Positions 17,455 to 25,299 of a DNA stretch of 64,000 bases are shown here, in pieces (the first letter of the stretch is position 1; the number at the start of each line of letters is the position of its first letter). The DNA lies in contig NZ_JACCDE010000003.1 in the NCBI RefSeq assembly GCF_013415125.1, positions 1 to 64,000 on the forward strand, written 5' to 3'. The position numbers and the translations under genes are program-made. Origin of the DNA: Vreelandella glaciei. Its GTDB lineage: Bacteria; Pseudomonadota; Gammaproteobacteria; Pseudomonadales; Halomonadaceae. Below the pieces are notes generated by a model. It saw only the letters and a list, made by a program, of their open reading frames with translations, had not been told where the DNA came from and did not search any database.

Positions 17455-18102
17455 TTAAAGTGCCTTTTTGCAGAAGTACCAGTCGGTGTATTCATAGCCT
17501 GCTGATTTACGAGCTTCCGCATCTTGCGAGGTGTGGGGTGGTGGAACGATGACCGGCTGGCCGGGCAACCAGGCTTCCGGTGTCGCCACCCCATGCTCAT
17601 CGCTTGTTTGTAAGGACTTAACCAGGCGAAGCACTTCTTCCACCGAGCGACCGTTAGTCATCGGGTAGTACAACATGGCACGCAGCACACCCTCTGGGTC
17701 AATCACAAAAGTAGCGCGAACCGCAGCGGTGTCGCTGACACCTGGCTGAATCATTCCGTAGGCATTTGCCACTTTCATGTTGAGATCAGCAATAATCGGA
17801 AAGGTAATCTCAACGCCGAAGTTATCTTTAATGCTGCGTGTCCATGCGATGTGCGAGTGAATGCTATCGATGGAAAGACCCAACAACTCCGTGTTGACCT
17901 CTTTGAACTGTTCTGCGTAATTCGCAAATGCCGAAAATTCCGTGGTGCACACTGGGGTAAAGTCCGACGGGTGGGCGAATAAAACCAGCCATTTACCTAA
18001 ATAGTCAGTGAGTGACTTTTCACCATGAGTGGTTTTCGCGGTAAAAGCCGGTGCTGGACGATTAATTTGTGGCATTACGGGTTGGAAGGTTTCATTAGAC
18101 AT
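17455..18102 (-). CDS. Peroxiredoxin, Prx6/1-Cys type
   Basis: 215 residues: thioredoxin-like fold with peroxidatic Cys52 in HPSDFTPVCTTEF and the long C-terminal arm of Prx6-like enzymes; another Cys lies near the end (DWYFCKKAL). It reduces peroxides with a thiol donor. It is the first gene of the five-gene sulfur operon. Peroxiredoxins may also reduce persulfides, which would suit the neighbours. Start ATG at 18102 is supported by family-like N-terminus (PQINRPAPAFTAKTTHGEKS). Confidence 0.86.
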   Translation of the reverse strand: MSNETFQPVMPQINRPAPAFTAKTTHGEKSLTDYLGKWLVLFAHPSDFTPVCTTEFSAFANYAEQFKEVNTELLGLSIDSIHSHIAWTRSIKDNFGVEITFPIIADLNMKVANAYGMIQPGVSDTAAVRATFVIDPEGVLRAMLYYPMTNGRSVEEVLRLVKSLQTSDEHGVATPEAWLPGQPVIVPPPHTSQDAEARKSAGYEYTDWYFCKKAL

Positions 18103-18156
18103 GTCGAATTCCTGAGAAGTGAATTTTTCTTTCAGGAATAAAGATAGATCATTTTG

Positions 18157-18170
18157 TTATCAATAGATAA
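18157..18170. promoter_or_regulatory. Short palindrome upstream of the peroxiredoxin operon
   Basis: TTATC-AATA-GATAA is a perfect inverted repeat 55-68 bases before the peroxiredoxin start, where a promoter would lie. It may be the operator of a sulfide- or redox-responsive regulator. No ArsR/BigR regulator gene is adjacent, so the binding protein is unknown. Short AT-rich palindromes can arise by chance. Confidence 0.35.
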
Positions 18171-18754
18171 TAGTATGGCATTATGGAGTTGATAGGGAGC
18201 CCTTGGCAGTTTCCGGTGTTCCTTATGGTTATCTCCGCTCCCCCGGTGACTCGCAGCCAAGCCTGCTCCCGCCCAAGCAGCGGTTATCCCGTCGTTTGCT
18301 GGTATGGCATTGCGATTGCCCTGCACACGGCATCCCTTGCAGCCCGCGTTTACGCCTCGGGTGGCGATTCCAATATGTATCAGCGCTTGGCCTACACCGA
18401 TCTAATGCGACCAGTCCGCAATGCGGAGCTACTGGCGAGCGTGCTCTCTTATTGCTTAGGGCGAAAGGCGGCCTTCCTATGTGTACGGCTATGGCCAACA
18501 ATGCTGAGAGAAACAATACTTGAGACGCGGGTTGGCCAATCTCTCCGCAGTCGATAGCTGCCTGCTTGACATAAACTCGGCTTTGAAGCGATTCGCTAAG
18601 ACGATTAGCTTACCAAACCAATTCAGATTAGTGATCATCACCCCGGTTGCGGAATTCACGATTTTTCTTATTAATTACTACGCATTAGGCATACATTTAT
18701 GCGAGATTAGCGGCCAATCATTAACGGCCGCCGTTGCTGCGTTTGAGAGGTTTC
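18171..18754. other. Gene-free stretch of about 580 bases
   Basis: Overlapping frames on both strands (for example 18203-18523 plus and 18229-18516 minus) remain open, but their proteins are rich in Arg, Cys, Pro and Ser with no recognisable domain and no ribosome sites. I found no tRNA, RNase P, tmRNA or IS signature. It may be a decayed gene or a structured RNA; nothing can be assigned. Confidence 0.4.
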
Positions 18755-19888
18755 ATGTTTTTAAAGCTTCTTTTGTGGGCCAGCCGAGTGCTGGTTCTTT
18801 TAATGGTGGTGGTATGTCTTCTACCTTTGTTACCCAGTGGTGAGTGGTGGGTCAGGCTGTGGGATTTCCCTCGTTTGCAGTTAACCGCCGCGTTGGTGTT
18901 TCCGCTTCTTCTGTTAGCTATCCATGCGTGGCTCAAGCGCCCACGAAAAGAGCATGCCGTCTGGGTAGCCGTTATCCTGGCCATTGCTGGGTGGCACCTT
19001 TACCACATCTTGCCCTTTACCCCCGTTTGGCCCACCGAGGTTCCGTCGGCGGAAATGCGGTCCGATGACAACCGGACAGCGTTAAAAGTGCTGACCGCCA
19101 ATATTACTTTCAAAAACGATCATTACTCCGAATTGATAGAGATGGTGCGGCGTGAGGATCCCGATCTCTTACTGTTGATTGAAGTTGATAGCGCGTGGGA
19201 AGAAGGGCTGGCACCGCTGGACGACTATTACGATTATCGGGTGGGAGAGGTGCGTGATGAAGGCCAGGGACTGGTGCTTTGGTCGCGTTATCCGTTTTTG
19301 GAGGAGCAGGTGGAACACTTAGTTTCTGAGCGCAGACCGTCGGTTTTCGCCACCCTTGATGTGCCAGGCATGGGTGCCGTGCGGTTTGTTGGCGCTCATC
19401 CTGTACCCCCCGGCCTTGAAGAAGATATCGAGAGCGAGGATGCCGAGGCAAGACGGGACAGCCGCGAACGCGATGCGGAACTTATGCTGATAGCCGAGCA
19501 TGTGCAAGAAGACCCGGATAATCGCTGGATCGTCACCGGCGATTTTAACGATGTGGGCTGGTCGCATACCACGCGGCTGTTTGCCGATTTGAGCGATCTA
19601 AAAGACCCCCGTCGTGGCCGACGATTGCTGAGTACTTACCATTCGGCGTACCCGTTTTGGCGCTACCCAATCGACCATCTGTTCGTCTCTGACGGGCTTC
19701 ATCTGGTTGAGCTTGAACGTGTCAAAGTGATTGGCTCCGACCACTTCGGCATCGTTACGACACTTGCCGTTGGGCGTAAAGACCAGGAAAAGCCCGAAGC
19801 GTCAGAAGAAGAAGAGGAAGAGGCCCAGGAAATGGTTGAAGAAGGAGAAGAAGACGCCGCCGAGCATGACGCGGGTGCTTCAGAGTAG
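18755..19888 (+). CDS. Endonuclease/exonuclease/phosphatase-family membrane protein
   Basis: About 377 residues. Three N-terminal hydrophobic segments (KLLLWASRVLVLLMVVVCLL and two more by residue 90) place it in the inner membrane, followed by a periplasmic EEP domain with LKVLTANI, LIEVDSAW, VGAHPVPPG, VTGDFNDVGWS and the C-terminal GSDHFGI catalytic motif. Substrate may be nucleic acid, phospholipid or phosphosugar. The last 40 residues are almost all Glu/Asp, typical of halophile proteins. Start ATG at 18755 follows GAGAGG. Confidence 0.8.
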   Translation: MFLKLLLWASRVLVLLMVVVCLLPLLPSGEWWVRLWDFPRLQLTAALVFPLLLLAIHAWLKRPRKEHAVWVAVILAIAGWHLYHILPFTPVWPTEVPSAEMRSDDNRTALKVLTANITFKNDHYSELIEMVRREDPDLLLLIEVDSAWEEGLAPLDDYYDYRVGEVRDEGQGLVLWSRYPFLEEQVEHLVSERRPSVFATLDVPGMGAVRFVGAHPVPPGLEEDIESEDAEARRDSRERDAELMLIAEHVQEDPDNRWIVTGDFNDVGWSHTTRLFADLSDLKDPRRGRRLLSTYHSAYPFWRYPIDHLFVSDGLHLVELERVKVIGSDHFGIVTTLAVGRKDQEKPEASEEEEEEAQEMVEEGEEDAAEHDAGASE

Positions 19889-20007
19889 AGCAGCTATGGT
19901 TAAGCTAACTGCTTGATCTGGCATAGTGTTAATCATAGGCTCCCTAGTATTTAGCTATAGTGTAGATAACTCTCTACTTACAGATAGGTTTATTTAAATT
20001 CGCTTGA

Positions 20008-20524
20008 TTGAAGCATGCGCAGGCATCAGTGACATTGGTTTTTGTTTTAGCCAGCATGAAGCACGATCTTTTCATTAAGAAGATAGAGGTGGATGATTGG
20101 CCTCAACTTCGTCAGCGAATCCTAGACGCCGATATATTCATCTTGGGCAGCCCGGTTTGGTTAGGGCATCACTCCAGTGTTTGCCAGCGCGTTCTAGAGC
20201 GGCTTGATGCTTTTCTGGATGAGACAGATGACCAGGGGCGGCTTGTCTCATACGGTTGTGTTGCGGGCGTCGTGGCGGTGGGGGAATGAAGATGGCGCGC
20301 ATCATATTATCGCCGAACTGTTCCAGGGCTTGAACGATGTCGGTTTCACGATTCCAGCGAATGCTTCTACCTACTGGGTAGGCGAAGCAATGCAGTCAAC
20401 CGATTTCAAAGATTTGAAGCAGACGCCAGAGGTCGTTCAAACCGCAACAGCGGGACTTACTCGTAACTGTGTTCATCTCGCAACGCTACTGAAGCAAGCC
20501 CCATACCCTAATCAAGATAACTGA
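20008..20524 (+). pseudogene. Flavodoxin-family NAD(P)H oxidoreductase pseudogene
   Basis: Two frames together encode a flavodoxin-like reductase: FILGSPVWLGHHSSVCQRVL and SYGCVAGVVAVG up to about 20283, then NEDGAHHIIAELFQGLNDVG and NASTYWVGEAMQSTDFKDLK to the stop at 20524. The switch falls in a run of five G at 20280-20284; removing one G joins them. The N-terminal FMN loop is not recognisable upstream of about 20080, so the gene is also shortened. I infer a decayed gene; a sequencing error could explain the G-run but not the missing start. Confidence 0.72.
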
Positions 20525-20562
20525 CACCTGCGTGCGTTAGGCGGAGCGAAGGGGGAATTGCT

Positions 20563-21624
20563 CTAGCGGGACTCGCTGAGCAAGCCTCCCATTTGTTGTT
20601 CCGAAAGCCGTGTATTGGCCATGTAGTAGACGATATCGCCATCTTGTAATGGACGGTCCGTGGCAGGGTTGAGCATGCTGCCTTCGCTATCGTCCTGGCC
20701 GCTAGCGAGCCCTAAAACGGTGGCGTTGCAGATCTTTTTCGCCTGTATAAAAAGGTCGCCAAAAGTGGCACCAGTAGGCGGTTTACTTATCTTCGTTTGA
20801 TACTGCGTAGCGCCGCGATCGACGGCAAGTAGCTCATTAACCACTCGCGAAATACCGGCATCTGAAGCGGAGCGTACCAGCATTTCAAGTGCCAGCGCCT
20901 GGGTGCATTCGATACCGGGTAAGGTGCGACGTAGCATCGCTGCGGTGTCAGGATTTGCGCAGTGGGCGACAATATGGGCACCTTTTCCTTTTAGGCTGTA
21001 GGCACTCAGTGCGACAGTGGCCACCCGATCATCGCTTGTGTCATAAATAATAATACGGCTGGCGTTCTCAACCCCCGCCCGCTTGAGAAGATCAGCATTG
21101 GAAAAACTCTCGCCTTTAATAAACTTCAGATCGGCTGGGCGTGGATTGCTCATCTCTTTGGTCACACAAAGCACTATCTCGTCAGGTAGGCTTTTGTCGG
21201 CTTTGAGAATATCCAAAATACGTTCTGTGGTTTCGCCGTGCCAGCCGATAACGAGGGTATGGCCGGTTAGGTGGCTAAAATCGCCTTTTCCTTGCATTTG
21301 CAGTCTCCAAAAAACTGAAAGTGTGACAGTGGCTTTACCAATCAACGCTGCAAACAGCGAAATGCCGCCTGGAATGAGATAGAGCGTGGTGATCCATTTG
21401 CCAGCCACTGTTTCGGGGCTGAAATCACCGAAACCGACAGTGCTGGCAACCACCACATAAAAGTAAACCCAATCGGTAATGGAGTCGGCCATTGTTTCGC
21501 CGACCATGGAAAAAAACGCCCAGGTAGTGCCCATGTGTGCGAGGACTACTAGCAGAAGAAATGTCCATGAGATTTGAAGAGTTGATGCTTTGAGGACGCG
21601 AAGCAGTCGCTGGATTACAGGCAT
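20563..21624 (-). CDS. Potassium channel with TrkA-N/RCK domain
   Basis: 353 residues: two membrane helices (about 16-40 and 76-105) flanking the K+ selectivity filter TVGFGD (62-67), then a Rossmann-type RCK/TrkA-N domain (HTLVIGWHGETTERILDILK, IYDTSDDRVATVAL) and a TrkA-C-like end (LQDGDIVYYMAN). A ligand-gated K+ channel of the inner membrane, useful for osmotic and pH balance in a halophile. No operon partners; a terminator hairpin lies about 90 bases upstream of its start. Confidence 0.88.
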   Translation of the reverse strand: MPVIQRLLRVLKASTLQISWTFLLLVVLAHMGTTWAFFSMVGETMADSITDWVYFYVVVASTVGFGDFSPETVAGKWITTLYLIPGGISLFAALIGKATVTLSVFWRLQMQGKGDFSHLTGHTLVIGWHGETTERILDILKADKSLPDEIVLCVTKEMSNPRPADLKFIKGESFSNADLLKRAGVENASRIIIYDTSDDRVATVALSAYSLKGKGAHIVAHCANPDTAAMLRRTLPGIECTQALALEMLVRSASDAGISRVVNELLAVDRGATQYQTKISKPPTGATFGDLFIQAKKICNATVLGLASGQDDSEGSMLNPATDRPLQDGDIVYYMANTRLSEQQMGGLLSESR

Positions 21625-21712
21625 TTGGGTCTCTTAGAGTAATAAGTGCGCATGTTCTTTGTTTGGCGCGGAAGTCGAGAATTGAGTGTTTAAGCGTCTA
21701 TGGAATAAACAA

Positions 21713-21737
21713 AAAGGGTCGCAAGTAGCGACCCTTT
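21713..21737. terminator. Rho-independent terminator
   Basis: AAAGGGTCGC and GCGACCCTTT form a perfect 10-bp stem with loop AAGTA. On the minus strand it follows the small gene ending at 21759, with TTTTTGTTTATT after the stem: a clear terminator for the 22237-21759 pair. Confidence 0.85.
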
Positions 21738-21758
21738 GTTATTTATAAGCTGTAGCTC

Positions 21759-21902
21759 TTAAGCGAAGCGCTTGGCAATCCAGGAAAATGCGCTCTCGGT
21801 AAGTGATTTTTTACCGTGGTGCTCGCGGTACTGACTCCAGACCATACCGCCTGATACTACCGCAAGGCTCATCAACATACTGGCAAGAATAAGTTCATTC
21901 AT
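21759..21902 (-). CDS. Small single-helix membrane protein (47 aa)
   Basis: The reverse strand encodes MNELILASMLMSLAVVSGGM then a basic amphipathic tail ending SFSWIAKRFA-like (AFSWIAKRFA). Its ATG overlaps the stop of the 112-residue membrane protein upstream as ATGA, which implies coupled translation, and a strong terminator follows its stop. One membrane helix (about 4-22). Function unknown; probably works with the upstream protein. Confidence 0.65.
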   Translation of the reverse strand: MNELILASMLMSLAVVSGGMVWSQYREHHGKKSLTESAFSWIAKRFA

Positions 21903-22237
21903 AGCTTACTTTCCTCATCTGAGGTTTTATCCCGCTCCACATAACCATAGCCGAACGACCCGACAAAGATCAAGAGTATACCCAGTCCCACGCCCATCCA
22001 AACATTATCGGTATTTAAGCTGGGATTGGTGACTACCCAGCCCGCCGTGAAGCAAGTGGCCACTACGATCACGCCCACGTTGCGAGTCGCTTCCAGGAAC
22101 TGCTGCCGGGTTGCTCGGGCGCCTATTCTCCTGCGTACTGCTGAGGCCCTGCGTTCCTGTAAGCTTTTGTTGAGCCTAGCACGTAGAGCCTCTTGCGGGT
22201 CTTTACCATCATGAGGTTCTTTCAAACGACCACCCAT
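21899..22237 (-). CDS. Hypothetical two-helix membrane protein
   Basis: 112 residues: a basic, coiled N-terminal half (ALRARLNKSLQERRASAVRR), two hydrophobic segments (about 53-72 and 80-98) and an acidic tail (ERDKTSDEESKL). I do not recognise the family. It is translationally coupled to the 47-residue protein downstream and ends at a shared terminator. Confidence 0.6.
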   Translation of the reverse strand: MGGRLKEPHDGKDPQEALRARLNKSLQERRASAVRRRIGARATRQQFLEATRNVGVIVVATCFTAGWVVTNPSLNTDNVWMGVGLGILLIFVGSFGYGYVERDKTSDEESKL

Positions 22238-22355
22238 TATTCATCAAGCAAAAATAACCCAGCAACATCGGGTCACGGTTATCGATCAGCGTCCATGGAA
22301 CATCACGCTGAACCTAGGGGTCATAACGGTTATGTTCATTTATCAGGATAAGCAT

Positions 22356-22538
22356 ATGGATCGTGTATTTGCGTGGGACCATCACCACAATCGAGTCGTT
22401 TATCGAATTCCTGGCCATCATTTTGAGGATGGCAGAGAAGACAGTGATCTTTCTCCAGTATGGTTGCCTGCAGAAGTCTAGGATTTGCCAGAAGGCGTGG
22501 CCGTTGATGACCTGCGTACCGTCTCGGTTAAGGACTAA
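22356..22538 (+). pseudogene. Small conserved-looking ORF interrupted by TAG
   Basis: From an ATG at 22356 the frame reads MDRVFAWDHHHNRVVYRIPG and continues to WLPAEV, stop TAG at 22479-22481, then DLPEGVAVDDLRTVSVKD and TAA at 22536-22538. The sequence after TAG keeps a protein-like codon pattern and acidic composition, so the natural protein was probably about 60 residues with a Leu or Trp at the stop. Not recognised. 22238-22355 before it holds nothing clear. Confidence 0.4.
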
Positions 22539-22626
22539 CGGGTACGAATAATCAGTTAGATCCAATAAGCGGAATGGAGGCTAGAGCGGCCTCCACCGCT
22601 ATTGTTAGACATTTATCCAGCGAAGC

Positions 22627-22815
22627 TCAAGTATTGTCATATTGCTCATTGAGCTGGCGCACTTCTCGATCAGCCTCAGGCTTCGTTGCGCAGCGGTGTC
22701 TAACGAACTCGCCATCTCTATCACTCGCCTCACGCGTATCAACCACCCACCATTCGGGCTGTGAATCAATCTCGGCACCTTCCTTGACAGCTCTGTAGAC
22801 GATAAACGTCGCCAT
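22627..22815 (-). CDS. Hypothetical small soluble protein (62 aa)
   Basis: Starts MATFIVYRAVKEGAEIDSQP after an AGGAGAGG-like ribosome site and ends with an Arg/Glu-rich helix (ATKPEADREVRQLNEQYD). Contains WWVVDTREASDRDGEFVRHR. No known domain, no signal peptide. The good ribosome site and coding-like composition support a real gene; function unknown. Confidence 0.55.
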   Translation of the reverse strand: MATFIVYRAVKEGAEIDSQPEWWVVDTREASDRDGEFVRHRCATKPEADREVRQLNEQYDNT

Positions 22816-22966
22816 AGTCCTCTCCTTGGTTTTGATTCATCTTAACTGTAGACCATCTTTGTGAAAGGGTGAGGCTGGGGGAGGGTGGCATCTGTCGCTT
22901 AAAGCGATTGTGTTTAGTCAACAATCGGCTACTATGCGATTAACGTTACTTCTCTGGAAAACCGCC

Positions 22967-23137
22967 ATGTTAAAAGGTCTGATCGTCTGTTTTGCGGTGT
23001 TATTTGCGCAATTGGCGGTGCTGCATGTGATTGATGCTCGTCTCTACAACTCGTCGCAGGATGTTCGTCAAACGGCGATTACCTCAGTGACGCCGCATAA
23101 AGACGAAACCGATGACGAAGAAGAAGTGCAAAGCTGA
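22967..23137 (+). CDS. Hypothetical single-span membrane protein with acidic tail
   Basis: From the ATG at 22967 (weak CTGGAA ribosome site) the 56 residues give one hydrophobic helix (LKGLIVCFAVLFAQLAVLHV) and a tail ending DETDDEEEVQS. Longer starts at 22934 or 22910 are possible. Not recognised; the helix plus acidic tail resembles many small halophile membrane proteins. Confidence 0.45.
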   Translation: MLKGLIVCFAVLFAQLAVLHVIDARLYNSSQDVRQTAITSVTPHKDETDDEEEVQS

Positions 23138-23151
23138 AAGGGAGCATTTAT

Positions 23152-23180
23152 CCCCTGGCGGCAAACGGTGCCGCCAGGGG
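23152..23180. terminator. Strong hairpin between convergent genes
   Basis: CCCCTGGCGGCA (23152-23163) pairs perfectly with TGCCGCCAGGGG (23169-23180) around loop AACGG. It sits between the converging small membrane gene and the dienelactone hydrolase, whose stop it almost touches. It lacks a T-run, but serves both strands as a likely transcription end. Confidence 0.65.
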
Positions 23181-23183
23181 GGC

Positions 23184-23942
23184 TCAAAGTCTCTCGTCCA
23201 GCCAGGCATTGAAGGCAGCCCATGAGCGCTGGTCGGCGCGTTCGTGGTAAGCATCACTACCAAACACGCTGAAGGCGTGCGGTGCGCCCGAATAAATGCC
23301 CACCTCATAGATGATCCCTGTGGTTTCCAGTTTCTCTACCAGGGTAGCAACATCCTCTAGGCTCACAGAGCTATCAGCACCGCCATGGGCGATGAAAATG
23401 GGGGCCGTCTTGCTGGAATAGTCCTGGCCCTCCGGTGTCGTTAGCCCGCCGTGAAAACTGGCATAAGAAGCGATGTTATCTACCTCGCCAGAACGAGCGA
23501 TCTCCAGTGCCACCGCACCGCCAAAGCAGTAACCCATTATGACCGTTTGTTCAGCAGCACCTTGTTCCCTCGCTTGCGCTAAACCACCCAGCGTTAGAGC
23601 ACGCATACGCTCTCGATCTTGGTAGAGGCGGTTAGTGGCGGCTCGCTTATCGTCGACCGCCTGGGGGCGGTTGCCTGCACCATAGAGATCAACAGCAAAG
23701 GCGTCGTAGCCCTGCTCGGCCAACATATCGGCGCGCTTGCGCTCATAGTCATCCAGGCCATCCCAGTCATGGACAATTAATACGCTGCCCTTTGCGTTGT
23801 TTCCTCCAGTAATAAAATAGCCTTGGAAGTCCTCTCCGTTCACGCTGTACGAGATATCTTCCCCCGCGGGCGAGAATGCTAAAGCAGGCAGTGCGATTGC
23901 CAAGAGAGTTAAAGTGCTCCCAGAGAGCAGAATTTTTTTCAT
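23184..23942 (-). CDS. Exported dienelactone hydrolase-family protein
   Basis: About 252 residues with a signal peptide (KKILLSGSTLTLLAIALPAL) and an alpha/beta-hydrolase domain carrying the Cys nucleophile in MGYCFGGAVALE (Cys139), an acid in IFIAHGGADSS and His in GAPHAFSVFG: the Cys-Asp-His triad of dienelactone hydrolase relatives. Periplasmic; natural substrate unknown. Start ATG at 23942 gives the signal peptide; the longer frame would not. Confidence 0.82.
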   Translation of the reverse strand: MKKILLSGSTLTLLAIALPALAFSPAGEDISYSVNGEDFQGYFITGGNNAKGSVLIVHDWDGLDDYERKRADMLAEQGYDAFAVDLYGAGNRPQAVDDKRAATNRLYQDRERMRALTLGGLAQAREQGAAEQTVIMGYCFGGAVALEIARSGEVDNIASYASFHGGLTTPEGQDYSSKTAPIFIAHGGADSSVSLEDVATLVEKLETTGIIYEVGIYSGAPHAFSVFGSDAYHERADQRSWAAFNAWLDERL

Positions 23943-24115
23943 AGTAGCGTGTCCAATTGAGTATTCAGGAAGCATAAACAATGCTTGCTAAGCTGATTCA
24001 ACGTTGAATAACCATTGGCGAAGAAGATAGTGTGAAATAGACAAAGGCTTGCGTCTGGAACTCGGTGACGGCATGCTTGTCAGTTGTTGGAAATACCATT
24101 AGGGAGCATGAACAC

Positions 24116-24796
24116 ATGGCTTACAACGATTCACGTATGGCACGTCCCCAGTCGGGCGGCGTTGCTAATAGTGTTAGTACTAACAAGGTGTTGCGAAACA
24201 CCTACGCGCTACTGGCAATGACACTGCTGTTTTCGGCAGTAACCGCAGGTGCCGCAGTTGCACTTGGTATTCAACAGATGAACATCTTTGTGTTCTTCAT
24301 TGGTGCCTACGGCCTGATGTTCCTTGTCCACAAAACCGCTAACTCTGCAGCGGGTCTGCTGGCAACGTTTGCCTTCACCGGCTTCATGGGCTTTACGCTA
24401 GGGCCGATCCTTTCTGCCTACTTGACCCTGCCTAACGGCGGTGCGCTGATCATGAACGCGCTGGCCATGACCGGTCTGACGTTTGTGGGTCTATCAGCGG
24501 TGGCGCTAACCACCAAGAAAGACTTTAGCTTCTTGAGCAACTTCTTGATGGCAGGTGCCATCGTGTTGATTCTTGCCATGATTGCTGGGTTCTTCTTTAA
24601 CATTCCTGCGCTTTCACTGATGGTATCGGCTGGTTTTGTGCTGTTTGCTTCAGCTGCCATCCTGTATCAAACCAGCGAGATCATTCACCGTGCTGGCGAG
24701 ACCAACTATATTCTCGCCACCGTGACGCTCTACGTTTCGATCTACAATTTGTTTGTGAGCCTTCTTTCAATTCTGGGTATCATGAGCAACGATTGA
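24116..24796 (+). CDS. Bax inhibitor-1/YccA-family membrane protein
   Basis: 226 residues with seven hydrophobic helices and the family's GFTLGPILSAYL-like segment (GFMGFTLGPILSAYLTLPNG). YccA in E. coli modulates the FtsH protease; BI-1 proteins conduct ions such as Ca2+. I chose MAYNDSRMARP with AGGGAG upstream. Stand-alone transcript: its own terminator follows. Confidence 0.85.
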   Translation: MAYNDSRMARPQSGGVANSVSTNKVLRNTYALLAMTLLFSAVTAGAAVALGIQQMNIFVFFIGAYGLMFLVHKTANSAAGLLATFAFTGFMGFTLGPILSAYLTLPNGGALIMNALAMTGLTFVGLSAVALTTKKDFSFLSNFLMAGAIVLILAMIAGFFFNIPALSLMVSAGFVLFASAAILYQTSEIIHRAGETNYILATVTLYVSIYNLFVSLLSILGIMSND

Positions 24797-24822
24797 TCTC
24801 TGGGAGCGCTACTAGATGATAT

Positions 24823-24856
24823 GACAGGCCCTATTTTTAGGGTCTGTCTTTTTTTT
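24823..24856 (+). terminator. Rho-independent terminator after the BI-1 gene
   Basis: GACAGGCCCTA and TAGGGTCTGTC pair around a short T loop and are followed by eight T residues, 26 bases past the stop codon. Confidence 0.85.
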
Positions 24857-24895
24857 AGGGCCACCGTCACTAGGTATTAACAACTAGGTATTAAA

Positions 24896-25288
24896 ATGAT
24901 GCAGTACGGCTTATTGGTAATGGGCGCACCGTACAGCAGCCCGGCCCCTCACTCTGCATTGCGTTTTGCCCATGCCGTGCTGGCGCGTGGGCATCAACTC
25001 GCAGGTGTTTTTTTCTATCACGACGGCGTTCATAATGCCTCTTCTCTGATGGCGCCACCGCAGGACGAACTCAATATGCACGACGCCTGGGCTGAGCTGC
25101 ACCAGCAACATGCGGTCCCCCTGGACGTCTGTATCGCCGCTGCCCTGCGGCGCGGGTTGATGAATGAGTCGGAAGCGCAGCGTCATGGAAAGCAGGCGTA
25201 TAATCTCTCACCTCCCTTTGAGTTGACCGGTCTTGGCCAGCTGCTTGAGTTGCAGCAACGTGCCGATCGCCTCATTACTTTTGCTTAA
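24896..25288 (+). CDS. tusD: Sulfur relay protein TusD
   Basis: 130 residues of the DsrE family; GLLVMGAPYSSPAPHSALRF at the start and the persulfide-carrying Cys79 in VPLDVCIAAALRRG. TusD takes sulfur from TusA and, in the TusBCD complex, hands it to TusE for 2-thiouridine at the tRNA wobble base. First of the four-gene tusDCBE operon with 3-12-base gaps. Confidence 0.92.
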   Translation: MMQYGLLVMGAPYSSPAPHSALRFAHAVLARGHQLAGVFFYHDGVHNASSLMAPPQDELNMHDAWAELHQQHAVPLDVCIAAALRRGLMNESEAQRHGKQAYNLSPPFELTGLGQLLELQQRADRLITFA

Positions 25289-25299
25289 AAGGAGACCCC

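Noticed and set aside
18203-18523. Open frame of 106 codons on the plus strand (and 95 codons antisense, 18229-18516)
   Set aside because: No ribosome site, no known domain, odd composition (Arg/Cys/Pro-rich) and mutual overlap; not reported as genes.
356-22538. Genome-wide recoding of TAG to an amino acid
   Set aside because: TAG is used as the normal stop of several intact genes here (EEP-family gene, tusC, sufE, DUF3833 gene), so interrupted frames are better explained by mutation.
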